A stretch of DNA of 64,000 nt from Nectonema munidae (lineage: Eukaryota; Nematomorpha; Nectonematoida; Nectonematidae), in NCBI GenBank assembly GCA_030549495.1, contig JAUIRK010001052.1:124001-188000 (forward strand), in the 5' to 3' direction. The translations under genes and the position numbers were made by a program. The number at the start of each line of letters is the position of its first letter. Position 1 is the first letter of the stretch. The notes beneath the pieces were generated by a model. The model saw only the letters and a program-made list of their open reading frames with translations. It did no database searches and had not been told where the DNA came from. Shown in pieces: positions 1 to 11,272 of the stretch.

Positions 1-2153
1 TTCTAAGAGAACAATATGAAGATGCGTGATTAAAAAATGCCTTACTATAGACGACGCCTAGACCTGACAAGAAAATAAAGAATTATTATTAATCATATAA
101 TGAATAAAATGAGGTGTAATTATTGGGGCTGGTGAATTGCTTGGGCAAAAGATATTTGAGTAAAATATTTCAACTTTTGTACTATGGCTATGCAAGAACT
201 TATTGGTGTCGACCAATTGGAGATCATAACAAAAGTTAGTTTAGCTCTTAACTTGAAAAATCTTTAATAATAGATGTGACAAATTTGTCACGCTGAATAT
301 AAGTCTTCTTTAAAGCGACCCCATTGGATAAGGGCATGTCAAGTCGCCTTATAATAATAGTAGAACTTTATTATGTTAAAAAGCATAATTAATTGAAGCG
401 GCACTTCATTTGTTTACATTCGTGTAGCATAAACTAAAATCATTTGTATGCTAAAAGTGAAAGAAGAATTGATGTCTCAGATAAGCAAGCTTGTAAAAAC
501 ATTTAATAATGGAGAATTTGCGAGATGAGAGACGAGTTGTCATGGTCTTAGCTATTTTCTATGAGGCAAGAAGAAGAAAATCGGAGCGATATCCTTGCGT
601 GTTTAATGGCTATACTGATACCCTGCTAGGGGAACTAACTATAAAGGGAGAAATAGCAATATAAATATTTTCCAAGCAATTCCCTGTAAGGATATACGAT
701 TTCTCTTCATTGAAAGGACAAAAGTATATTTTAAAGAAGTAATATTTATGCTCTATATTCTATATTTATATTCTCGTACAACTTCAATCTTAGATACAAA
801 GTGAGTTTTGGACTGAAAGTATCAAAATAATTTACGATTTTATTTGGCGACAAAATCTTTTATTTTCCTTTTAACTTGTATTTTGTCTTTGGAGTCACGA
901 AGTTCGAAAACTTGGATCAGTTGAAACCTATCATACGAATATAACATCTCAAAAAGATATTTGAACATTTCTATATAAAATAAACACGGGAGATGATTCT
1001 TTATCGAATTTATAGAAGCAAATGATGCTAAAATTTAGATCTTTCAAAGCAAACTTTTCCCAACACCATTTCAAATTCATCCAATGAAGTTCATTACTAA
1101 AAATTATAATTTAAAAAGACTTGGGCGAGTCCTTGAGCCCTATCTAAAATTTCTTTAGCTACCTGAAAATCCTATGATCTAATGAGCTAATCTTTTATGC
1201 AATCAAGGGCGTTTAATTTAGAAAAATCAGCGGATATACGCGTATTGCAATCAAAATGAAATCTTAATTAAATCAATTCATTCGGAATCTCAAACAAAAC
1301 TATTGAACAAAATTTATACAAATAATTATCACTGCTTTATAAAAAAAATCATAAAATTTTTCTACCACTTTTCTTGTCATTGAAAAATTATTCGTTTCAA
1401 AAAAATAAAAAGTATTCAATGCACTTTTCCAATAGCTTTATTTTTTGCGCCAAAAGTTCTCGTTAATAAATTTCACATGTTTCTGGTCAAACACCTTCAG
1501 GTCAATAATTCTTGTTCCCAAATATACGTAGTTCTATTTAGCTTAAAGGATTTCCACTTTCACAGAGTATATCACCATCGAAACCACTCGAGTCTGTTTG
1601 CGTGCATGCTAGAGCCTAGAAATTTGTTCACACTATAGTTCGTGTCGTTTTTTTGTAAACCACATTGCTCACAAGTATCTAACCTACCGAACCTGCAGCC
1701 TCAATAAGGATTCTCGCAGATAACAACATTCAACTCCTTAATAACAATCCTTTCAGTATAATAAATTTCACTAAAATCTAAGAATATTGTTTCATTCAAA
1801 TTTTTAAGATAAATGATTTCTTCTCAGAGATTTATGTCATGAAGCCATTGAAATAGAAACGTAAAGAGATTGTAAACGTAATATAGAATATTTCATTCCT
1901 TAATATCAACTATATTTTATATTGTTATCAACTATCTTTTATTATTTATATATATAATATATAATATTATCTTTTATTATATTTTTTTTGAAAAAAATAA
2001 ATCTTCTTCTCTCTCATTGGAACTATTGGTATTCGTTAGACAAATTGTGTGGAATTGGGAAAGAATTATGAGACTATTACTATATCATGGTACGTACACC
2101 GCGCAAATAACATGTGGTAAAATTGCACATTCTATGAGTTTGGTTTCACGACA
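1..2153. other. AT-rich intergenic DNA, nothing recognised
   Basis: Both strands carry only short open frames with low-complexity, Lys/Asn/Phe/Ile-rich translations. I saw no splice-consistent coding exon, RNA gene or clear terminal repeats. Around 1921-1990 there is a run of TATA/TTAT low-complexity sequence. Confidence 0.6.
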
Positions 2154-3953
2154 ACACTAAGAAAAAGGATTAGTATCACCTACTAATTAGATTAGTAAAG
2201 CTGTTTTTTGGATTAATTAACGATGATTTTACTAACTTTGTTAGTTAAAGCTACCATTATGCTATTTTCACAGATATAAGTAAATAATATACCAGACAGA
2301 GCATTCATTATTTTCTTCAATGTTAAAAATGTGCACTCATGAAGATGCAGAGAAGGTATTATTTGAAGTATACACAGGAAATTTAGATGGCGTTAAAAGC
2401 AAAGATTTATATGTTTTAATAATGAGTTTTCACGATATATTTTCCATATTGTTTTTAAAGATACCCTTAGAACAAATCATTAAAAATTAATTTTAGAAAA
2501 GAGAATTATGAATATTTGACCATAAAATCAATAAGTGTGTTTTATAAATTTTCAAAAAAATTTTTAAGCTTATTTACAACAATTTTCAAATTTAATCTTA
2601 ATTTATTGAACTCTATAACAATAGCAAAGTTGGCAGCTTTATAGTGATGGAAAGTTATTTTTACAAGTATTTTCTAATTTACTTTTTTCATCATTGAAGT
2701 TTATTTGGAAATACTCACTTTTGAAATAATTTATGCAGCAAAAGTAAAAATTGTAACCAATAATTATCATTAACTTTTTACTAATTAGGGTTGGTAGGTA
2801 CTAGGGTTTGCATACGTATCGAAAATTAGGAATCGATACCGAAAAAAACTTACAATACAAAGAAATCCCAGGTTCCTTAAAGAGATATATAGACAGCAAA
2901 AAGATGCAATGAAATTGACGTTTTTGATTTATTATAAACAGATGTACACTTCTTTCTATACCTTTATCATTAAAATGGTTCTAGGAGAAAAGTGTGCAGC
3001 AAAAAAAAAAAGAAAAAGAAACTCTTTTATCCGTTTACCATTAAAATGAGATGCCAATGAAAAAAAGATTTTATATGAATGAAGTGCAGTAAATTTTATG
3101 CAAAGAATTGCATAGTGAAATAAATCAATTACACCTAAGTTATTCTTGGAACCGGGAATACTTTTTGGTTTCGAGACGGTCCCCAAATTTTTAGAACCGG
3201 GAATGTCCTGGTATTTCAGAACCGCGAGCAAACCCTAGTAGGTACACTGTTTTTTGGAGTTTCTTAATAAAGTAAAACAATCTTTTCATCACATCTTTTT
3301 TGGTTGGAAGTTGCTTGAAATCCTTAAAATCTGATTCAAGAGGAATACCAATCAGAAAGATGTTTTCTTGACTTCTTGTTGACATTTTAAACAAAAAAAT
3401 TTATATCTAAAATATAAAATGAAAAAATAAAAAAGGAAATATGTTATAAATGAAAAGTTTGACCATGATTTAAAAAAAAAGAGACAAACCACTATAACAC
3501 TCGCTAGCAATCTTACCTATCATTGGAAAAAGACTACAAAATAGTATTTTTAAGACGTTTAGCTTATTACCCTCCTTGTGCTCTTGCTAGTTTTCAAAAA
3601 AAATGACAAAGTAAGTAAGAAAAAGATTTTTAAGAGATAACAAAAAACTAGAACAGTTTAATGTCTAAAAATCAAAAATAGAAAAAAATGAATAAATATT
3701 TTTCTATTGAGAGGTGACTATTTGTTGCTAAAATTTTCTGAAAATTCAAGTGAATATTTATTTTACACAGGAGATTCTTATGAGCATATGTACGCTGATA
3801 AATGAGAAACTTTATTTTTTTACCATTGAAGCTTGGAACACCCTAAGGTACACTTTCAAACTTGTTAGCCTGACTAATTCATTAGTGAAAATTTGGACAA
3901 GAACGCTTGCTAATTTAATTAGTAGGTATAGAACTAATTTTTTTTCTCAGTGT
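2154..3953. repeat. Inverted repeat pair about 1.8 kb apart
   Basis: The first ~45 bases (2154-2198) and the reverse complement of the last ~45 (3909-3953) match imperfectly. Both read inward as CACTRAGAAAAA followed by ATTAGT and CCTACTAATTARATTAG. They look like the ends of an old element that encloses the MITE at 2801-3238. No target-site duplication was seen at the outer edges and no coding sequence was recognised between them, so the assignment is an inference from the paired ends only. Confidence 0.35.
2801..3238. mobile_element. MITE with CTAGGGTTTGC termini
   Basis: A 438-bp non-coding segment begins CTAGGGTTTGC and ends GCAAACCCTAG, a terminal inverted repeat of 11 bases. It is flanked on both sides by TAGGTA (2795-2800 and 3239-3244), the likely target duplication. 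The right third has repeated GGAACCGGGAAT-type motifs. A 6-bp duplication does not fit the 8 bp expected of hAT elements, so the superfamily is left open. Confidence 0.6.
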
Positions 3954-5118
3954 GCGAAAGTCAAACGTATTTTTATATATAAAACTTGCACTGAAATATT
4001 GCATGAACAATCTTTTCCGATATATAATATTTTTTCTTGCAAAAATCCTTTTCTAAAGATAACCCGCAGATATATATGGAACATTAAAGCTCATTATTCT
4101 TTAAGGTTATTATTAACAGCTTGTGAAAAATATCCAAAATTTTTATAATGAAGGAAAGATTTTATTTAGCTAATAAAATGAAGTTGAAAAAATAGAACAC
4201 ATAAATATAAAATGACACAAAATATTTTGTACATGATTTTTTATCATTACTTTTTAAAGTCTAAAATTAAACATAAAATAATATACTATAATTTATTTAA
4301 GGAAAGAAAACACTAAAAGCTTTGAAGATCGAAACAAACAAACAAACAAAATAAATTGCTATTTGCATAATAACATAATAAATGATCTATAAAATAATTC
4401 ATAAAAAACAGACAAAGTTAAGCTAGGAAAAGGTAAATAAAAAAAATCTAAAAGTTTTTCCAAGAGAAATATCTTGCAGAAGAAATCAAGACTCCCTTTA
4501 AAGATGTGCATTGAGGGAGAATTTACAAGAAAATCAGATTAGACTGCTCCATTCATTTATAATTCAATATGAAAGAGGAGCTTTATAAGACTCTTTATAA
4601 ATGCATTCTGTTGGATTCTTTGATTTCTTTGGGAAAATGAAGGTAAGAAGCCATGATTGGCTATTTGGACTTGGACCTGTTTCTTGAGCGTATTTATATA
4701 ACACCAATTTTTTGGTTTCACATTCATATTATTCTTACATGAAAAGTTTTTCTCAAAAGACTTTTTTGCTTTCCTTGTCTCATGCCTCAGGGCTTTTGAT
4801 ACTTTTCTACATTGCGAAAATCACAAAACTTCATATATCCATATATCTTCTTTATCTCATTGTATATAGAAATCATATATGGATTGTACTTCATTTCGTC
4901 TTTTCAAAGTTATGTACTCCTGCGCAACGGCTTTTGCTGATAATGATAAAAAATTGATAAAGCTGCAAAAATCCAAAGTTATGATAAAGATTGCAGTTCA
5001 CATTAAAAATATTTTCTCTGATTTAGTAATATTGCCTTAAACGAATGTTTGGGATAGAAGATAATATAATTTATTGTTATACGAAATATCAAATGCTATG
5101 GAATATTCACCACTACAC
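3954..5118. other. Intergenic, no supported gene
   Basis: AT-rich sequence. The open frame at 4712-4957 encodes a hydrophobic, low-complexity peptide with no recognisable motif and no splice or start context, so it is not called as a gene. A short (AAAC)n run lies near 4333-4349. Confidence 0.5.
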
Positions 5119-5637
5119 TGAAAAGTACCAGAACATTTGGCTGAAAGATATTTGGCTAACGGATATTTAGTGAACGGACATTTAGCAGACGGAGTTGGGC
5201 GAACAAAAATTTAACAAGCAGACATTTAGAAGAATGGACATTTGAAGGACGGATATTTCGCCGAAAATATAAAAAATATTTACCATTTTTCAGACTTCTG
5301 CAAACATAATAAAATAATATTCTTCTAATGTTAAAATACTAAAGCCCTATCAAATACAGTAAAATCATAATCATATCATAACTTTATAAAGCAATACATA
5401 AAGAGAGTGTCATATGATAACCGATCTGTCATACAACTTTTAGTAGACAAAATTATTCATCAAATAATTTATGTATATAAGTTAGGTTTAATAAAAAAAA
5501 ATACGGTGCAGATTTGTAAGCGCAACGTCCACAAAATTTGCCAAATTGTAGGTACATATTCTGTGAAATGTCCATTCACCCAAATGTTCCTCGGCTAATT
5601 GTCCATTCGGCTAAATGGCTGTCGGCCAAATCCCCGG
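5119..5637. repeat. Fold-back repeat with arms of degenerate 12-16 bp units
   Basis: The left part (about 5130-5275) is a string of units close to GGACATTTGGCCGAA (variants ending in GGCTAAC, AGTGAAC, AGCAGAC). The right part (about 5553-5637) holds the same unit inverted, reading TTCGGCTAAATGGC and GTCGGCCAAATCCCC. The middle is AT-rich and non-coding. Tandem units in inverted arms are typical of fold-back (FB-like) or MULE-type non-autonomous elements. The exact ends and target duplication could not be fixed. Confidence 0.55.
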
Positions 5638-6016
5638 TCAAGGAAAAAAATAAGTACTAATATTACTAGTTGAATAGTAACAAAAGAAGTAGAGTTAATT
5701 TTTGCTAACTATAAAGTTTCAATACTTTTTAAAAAAACGTATAAATTGTAATATTGCTATTTGAAGAATAAATGATTAAATATTGATTTGCTTTTTATAT
5801 ATTTAAAATTACTACCAAAAATGAGAAATAAATATTATTAATAAAATTTTTGGAATAGTTTATTCAAAAAATCTTAACCAAATTATAATCTACTTTTTTC
5901 AACCTTTACTAGATATTTATCCATTGATCATTTTACCCATATTGATAGTTTAATTATGAATAAATTTTTATTAATTTATTGTATTTAGATGGCGTTAATA
6001 TTTTGAAATAAACAAA

Positions 6017-6397
6017 CAGAGCTGTATCAAGAGATCGTGGCGCCCCAGGGCAAAGTTCCTGAATGGAGCCCCTCACCCCTTGCTCTTTCTTTTCTCACTC
6101 ATCCCCACCCCATTCTGGCTTAAAAAGTGATTTAAAAAAAATGCTCACATTTTTATTAAGCCACATAATTCAGATATATACTGACTGAGTCGACGAACGT
6201 CTCCATTAGATGTTCATTTTTCGTGTTTTAGCAGCAGCAAAATTATCGATGACTTCGTCAAAATCAACACAATCGATAACTTCTTTCTCAATGCTCATAA
6301 GAGCCAGACTTTGGAGGCCGGCTGGCTCTCATAGTGCTCCTTAGGTGTGGCGTCCCTGGGCAATTGCCCCCCCCCCTCCTCCCTTGATACGGCCCTG
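6017..6397 (-). mobile_element. Non-autonomous hAT element with relic of transposase C-terminus
   Basis: A 381-bp element whose ends read inward as CAGAGCTGTATCAAG (left) and CAGGGCCGTATCAAG (right). It is flanked by an exact 8-bp duplication TAAACAAA (6009-6016, 6398-6405), the hallmark of hAT insertion. On the minus strand, about 6205-6330, it still encodes the last ~40 residues of a hAT transposase of the ZMYM1/dimerisation type, including SIEKEVIDCVDFDEVIDNFA and a basic tail KTRKMNI before a stop. It is therefore an internally deleted copy of an autonomous element. A run of 10 C lies at 6367-6376. Confidence 0.85.
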
Positions 6398-6554
6398 TAA
6401 ACAAATAATCATTTATTTATTATTTAGAAGGCGTTAATATGTATATATTATTTGATAATTTCATTAAATAAAATTAACCTACAATATCCTATAAATATTT
6501 ATTAATTAAAATTACAAAAAAATTATATATTCAATAATAACTAAAAATTGGATC

Positions 6555-6632
6555 TTTTTTTTCGAGGCGGGCCACGATATCCGAAAGGTTGGGTGCGAAC
6601 GTGTCACAAACAATAATTAACTTAACTTATTC
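6555..6632. repeat. Dispersed repeat, partial copy (family also at 59305-59375)
   Basis: It contains GGCGGGCCACGATATCCG, GGTTGGGTGCGAACG and then CACAAACAA followed by TTAACTTAACTTA. The same string order is found at 59305-59375. The short simple tail of TTAAC units suggests the 3' end of a SINE or LINE, and GGGTGCGAACG resembles a diverged pol III B box. This copy lacks the upstream part seen at 58990-59300. Confidence 0.5.
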
Positions 6633-7659
6633 AATACTAATTTTTGAAAGATTGGAAGCTTGCGTAAATAAAAGTTTTTACTTTTGTGTTTATTGATTCT
6701 TCAACTGAAATTCATATCTAAAACTTTTTATCCAAAGATCTTTTGATAAAAAGAGAGGTAAATTTATTGTAATAGTTTTAATTTTACTATAAAAAGTAGT
6801 AAAATTGAGCATAGTACTGGCTATCCATTTTATATAGTAGTAGTCACTACATTTTTATCGGAGTATCTGCTCATGATAGCAAGACAGAAAGATTTGCAAT
6901 ACCATTAGGGGATAATCGGTAATTGAAAGATCTAGAATGCTTTTTCTACTGGCCTATTCTTGTTACTTCATGAACTAAATTGAAATAAATTGCTTGTAAC
7001 TATAAGAATTACAATAACTTTCTTCAGTAGAATTTTTTAAAGCAATTATTGTTAAGTCGATTATTGATTTATAGACAAAATTGATGAAGAATCGATATTT
7101 TATTTTTATTAATCAAAAATATTTACTTATTTACTCCTTAAAATTAAATTTTTGTAAGGGGTCCATGGAGAAGTAATGACTTCGTTTAACATTATGTTGT
7201 GATTGCGATGTCTAAGATGTCGCATAAGCAATTTGACACGTTTTTAATAAACAGACTATAATTTTAATTAAATAACCTAAAATTATGCTACGTCTCATTT
7301 ATCAAAAAGAGTGAATATCAATTCTGTTCATAAAAAACAACATATGGTTTCCTTTGGTACTCGTGAAAATAAAATGTTTGACTATAAAAAATAAATCTTC
7401 ATGATAAAAATCCTGGAATTTTTTTATTCAGAAAAAAAAACTCAATAAACCAACTACGGCTTCCTGACTGTTTACATTTTAATTTTACCTGATCCCCATG
7501 CAAAAGAGTTTGGCAAACCCTGCGGTAGAGAATTTTGAGAAGCCGAAGGTTTTGCTACTTTATACATAAAATTTTTAACTTATTGTGTAATGAATGCTAA
7601 GTATAATGTAGAATTTTTTCTTTGTTCATCTTCTAACATATTTATACTCAAAATACATA
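6633..7659. other. Intergenic, nothing recognised
   Basis: AT-rich DNA up to the sharp breakpoint at about 7660, where the inverted duplication begins. No coding frame, terminal repeats or RNA gene was seen. Confidence 0.5.
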
Positions 7660-8924
7660 TAAATGTTATATATTTAGACTTTCAGAAAGCTTTTGACACT
7701 GTCCCCATGAGAGACTGATATTAAAACTGAAATATTTCAAATCTGTTCAGAAAACTCAGAAATTATAAGTGGAATCCCACAAGGTTCAGTATTAGGACCG
7801 ATATTCTTTTCTATATTCATGAATGATATAAGTGATCATTTGAAATCAAATGTAACAATTTATGCTGATGATATTAAATTATTCAAGGGTTCTAGTGATG
7901 ATGGCAAAAAAAATTTACAAGAAGATTTATATAAAATATATAAATGAAGTAAAGAATGGGATTTGCAACTCAATATTAACAAGTATATACTGTCACCTTC
8001 AAGTTGGAAAACAGAAGAAGAAGATTTATTAATTATATTTGTCAATTAAATTAATAATACAATAAAAAATACTATGAGAAAAAAATAAAAAATAAGATTT
8101 AACAGTGGAACAACTACTGCACAAAAAGTCAGAAATGACGGCTATATGGCAGGTATATTAAAATTATGCACAAAAATGGAACAGTCATAAAGTCAAAATA
8201 AAGTATTTCAAATGCAAAAACAGATGATACTAATTTTTATATAGGTGGAACTAAACTTAATCAAGTTGAAAAACACAATGATTTAGGATTAATTGTTGAT
8301 TCAAAATTTTGTTTTTATCATCATGTTTGTCATGTTGTAAAGAAAGCTTTCTCTATATTACACATGTTAAACAATACTTTTGTGCTATCTGACATTGAAG
8401 TTTCTCTCCATCTGTTCAAATCTTTAGTCAGGCCTGTTTTAGAATATGGAAATGTGATTTTTGGAAATTCTTCAATCATGAAGATCAGAAAAATAGAAAA
8501 CGTTCAAAGAGTATTTACAAAACACTTGAAAGGAATGCAAAGTTTATGTTACATTCTTCTTTGTATTACAGAATCTTAATGAATGAAATGATTACTATAT
8601 TTAATATTATGAAAGGATACATGAACATTGACGAGAATGTTTTGCCTGGTTACTCAAAGAGAATTTCCAGATCACATTCACTGAAATTTAAACCTGATTC
8701 CTATCAAAGTAATTATAGACAACACTATTTACCACAAAATGCCTATAATCACTGGTAGGGTTTGCCAAATGAAGTTGTCGATTCCTTGAATATAAATATT
8801 TTCGAAAGAAGCTTGATGATTTTTGGAAAGATAAAAGATATCTCATTATTTGATGGATTTGTATTTTATTTGTATTATATTTCATGCAATTCACATAAGC
8901 GGTTAACCTCTTTACATTGCTTAA
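7660..8924 (+). mobile_element. LINE 3' part (arm A), broken copy, split by piggyBac
   Basis: A relic of a Jockey/CR1-like non-LTR retrotransposon. It begins inside the reverse transcriptase region: the frame after 7670 reads DFQKAFDTVP, followed by the region of the YADD catalytic motif near 7858-7875 (tatgctgatgat). A C-terminal segment at about 8364-8758 has VRPVLEYGNVIFGNSS and KIENVQRVFTKHLKGM. Stops and frame changes are scattered, so it is inactive. Its 3' tail (TTATG repeats, 11255-11270) lies beyond the inserted piggyBac element. The same LINE is better preserved at 49432-51860 on the minus strand. Confidence 0.8.
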
Positions 8925-11245
8925 CCCTTTACAGACCGAACAAAGAATATTAAAATTTAGGGTTTACATTTACTATTTTATTTCTTTAATTAAGTTAATA
9001 AATGGAAAAAACAAAAAAATAATTTAGTGCACTATTTTTTTGTATACTTTTAAATATGTTCCCAAAATGGGAACGTTGGACACTTTGAGTGGTAAAATTA
9101 AAAGTTTATTGAATATCAAAAAAAATTGTGTCTATTAGAACTAATTATATATACAAATATATTTATTCACACGTACATTTAATCAATCCAATTAACCAGT
9201 ATTTATCTTTTTGTGAAACTTTGAATTACAAGTCTTGTATAATCTTTTCTTACATTTTTTGCAAAAAAACCTTGTATTTTTTTTGCATTCGACACACCTT
9301 CCTTGTGTCGTTGTTTTTAATATATGATTGATTCCATCAAATCGTGCACCTTTTGCTGTTGAAGACGTAAGATTTCCTAATCCTTTTCTTGGCTGCACAG
9401 AATTGATGAGACATCTACATATTTCTCTTCTGAAATCAAGATGCTTGACATTCATTTTGAATTTTTTGATGAAACTTGTAAGCCGCCACAATAGAAAGAT
9501 TTACAATGTGTAAAAACAAGTTCCACCACCACTTCTTTGATCGTAATCTAGGTCTGTAGCTTGCTAACATTCTGTCGCAAATATCTACACCCCCATTCAT
9601 TTATTGTACATTTTCACAAGATAGCGCTGTTTTATTTATCTCTTTTTTTCATTTTTTACTAGTCTTTCAGCCATTTGGATGGGAAAAACACCATAGTAAT
9701 TGCTTGCAATGCTAACGGCACAATTATGATTCCAAATAGCATACAAGATTTTCCCATTTGATCTGTATTCAAAAGAACCTCTATCACTTTTTTGAAATTC
9801 TTTACGTGATGGTAGCGGGCATCCACCTGTTCGATTAGGCGTATTGTGCCACATGCTCTAATGTTGCTTTCTGTTAATTCTTGTAAAAGTTGTCGAAAAA
9901 AACGATATGCTTATTTCTTTGTGAAATTGGACTCAAAAGAGTATTTACCACGTGGCTTCCTAATGATGTTTTTTGGCTTTCTTCTTTCCCACAATACATA
10001 TCAAAGTTATATGGGTACCCTTCTGAACTACACAACATCCACATTTTGTAGCCAAACTTCACAGGCCTTATTTTATAACCCTTTGATTCTTCCATCGATG
10101 CTTAAATACTCATGGAAAAAGTCAAACTGTAAACAATTTTCTTCAACAAATTTAAAAGTTTTTAAGCTTCTGCAACTTTAGAGCTTTCAAGTTTATTATT
10201 ATCTGCAAGATGTAAAAATTTCTTTATGCTTTTGAACTTTTTTCTTGCCATGGTCTTTGAAAATATAGGAGCAGAAAGGTCCTCAGCAGTGCTCCAATAA
10301 TAATCATTCTCAGCAGATAAACAATCATATCCGCTAATGAGTAATAAACCCATAAATTTTTTCATTTCTCTAACATCTGTTTGAAAAGAGCTATTATTTT
10401 TATCTCTTTTAGCGTAAAGATTAGTTTGTTCTACAATATGATGAAACATTTCTTCTGTAAAAAAAAGTAAAAAAATTTCATACATAGATAAACTTTCATA
10501 TTGAGATAAAAAATTTTGATTCTCAAGATTTTCTAAATAGCTCAGAAATAGCTTGTCTGATTTTATCCATTTATCTTTGGAAATTGTTTCGTTAAATTGT
10601 GGAACTTTATAGTTTACTCTGTGTAACTCTAGTTCTCCAGCATTTTCATCGGGCACATCAATTTCATCAAGAATGATATCATCTCCTTCTTCGTTACTAT
10701 CTATTCCTTTATTACCAGAAACTGGAGGAACAATAACTAACTCCAATTCTTCATTACAGTTTTCAATATAATTTTAGGCAGATTCCAAAAATATATAGCT
10801 AGAATCTCATGCCAATTCATCAAAATTAAAAGATTCCATTTTAAAAATTGAAAAAAAAGTAATTTAAAACTATAAAAAATAAAAAAAAAACCATCGAAAA
10901 TATTTATTCAACAATTTTTTTCAACCAATTTTTAGTATTAAAAATAGCCAACGTTCCCATTTTGGGAACATATTTTTTTTTGTTTGTGCCAATATTTTTT
11001 TCAAAAAAAAAATTCATTTTTATAGTTAAAATAAAATATATGATTAAAATTTTTATAAATAAATAAAAAAAATTAAAATTACAACTTAGAATATTTTTAA
11101 TTTAATTCCAAAATTTGTAATCAATTTATTGGATTTTTAAAAGTTCTTTACTGTTTTTTCCTAAATTTTAGTTAAATTAAAATATTTTTTTTTATAAAAA
11201 TTTGTATAAATGATTTACAAAATAACAAATAAGATAGAAGAAATT
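8925..11245 (-). mobile_element. piggyBac-family DNA transposon, decayed
   Basis: The element starts with CCCTTTACAG directly after a TTAA (8921-8924), the target site of piggyBac elements. The right edge is placed at about 11245 by comparison with arm B, where the uninterrupted sequence reads TTAATACACTTAAG near 49445-49465. The right copy of TTAA here has mutated to ATAA. The right terminal repeat no longer matches the left one, so that end is mutated or lost. Subterminal palindromes of gttcccaaaatgggaac type lie at 9058-9074 and, inverted, at 10948-10971. The transposase relic is on the minus strand. Confidence 0.85.
9195..10838 (-). pseudogene. piggyBac transposase pseudogene
   Basis: Reading minus from an ATG at 10838 (MESFNFDELA) the frame has two early stops. 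From 10746 it runs as an acidic N-terminus and then the piggyBac core with EMFHHIVEQTNLYAKR and GLLLISGYDCLSAENDYYWS. After 10162 the frame breaks, then continues as YKIRPVKFGYKMWMLCSSEG and VFFDNFYKN (second catalytic Asp). A further segment reads DRGSFEYRSNGKILYAIWNH. The family has W-x-D-N at the third catalytic Asp, but here the segment reads WNHN, so that Asp appears replaced by His. The C-terminal cysteine-rich finger (CVECKKNTRFFCKKCKKRLY) survives near 9210-9295. The protein cannot be active. Family identity is confident and the catalytic assignments are by pattern. Confidence 0.85.
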
Positions 11246-11272
11246 ATAATACACTTATGTTATGTTATGTTT

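Noticed and set aside
3750-4148. 132-codon open frame on +
   Set aside because: Low-complexity translation, no motif, and it overlaps one arm of an inverted repeat; probably chance.
5119-5637. CRISPR-like array from regularly repeated short units
   Set aside because: Units are degenerate, contiguous without unique spacers, and inverted on the right side; genome is eukaryotic.
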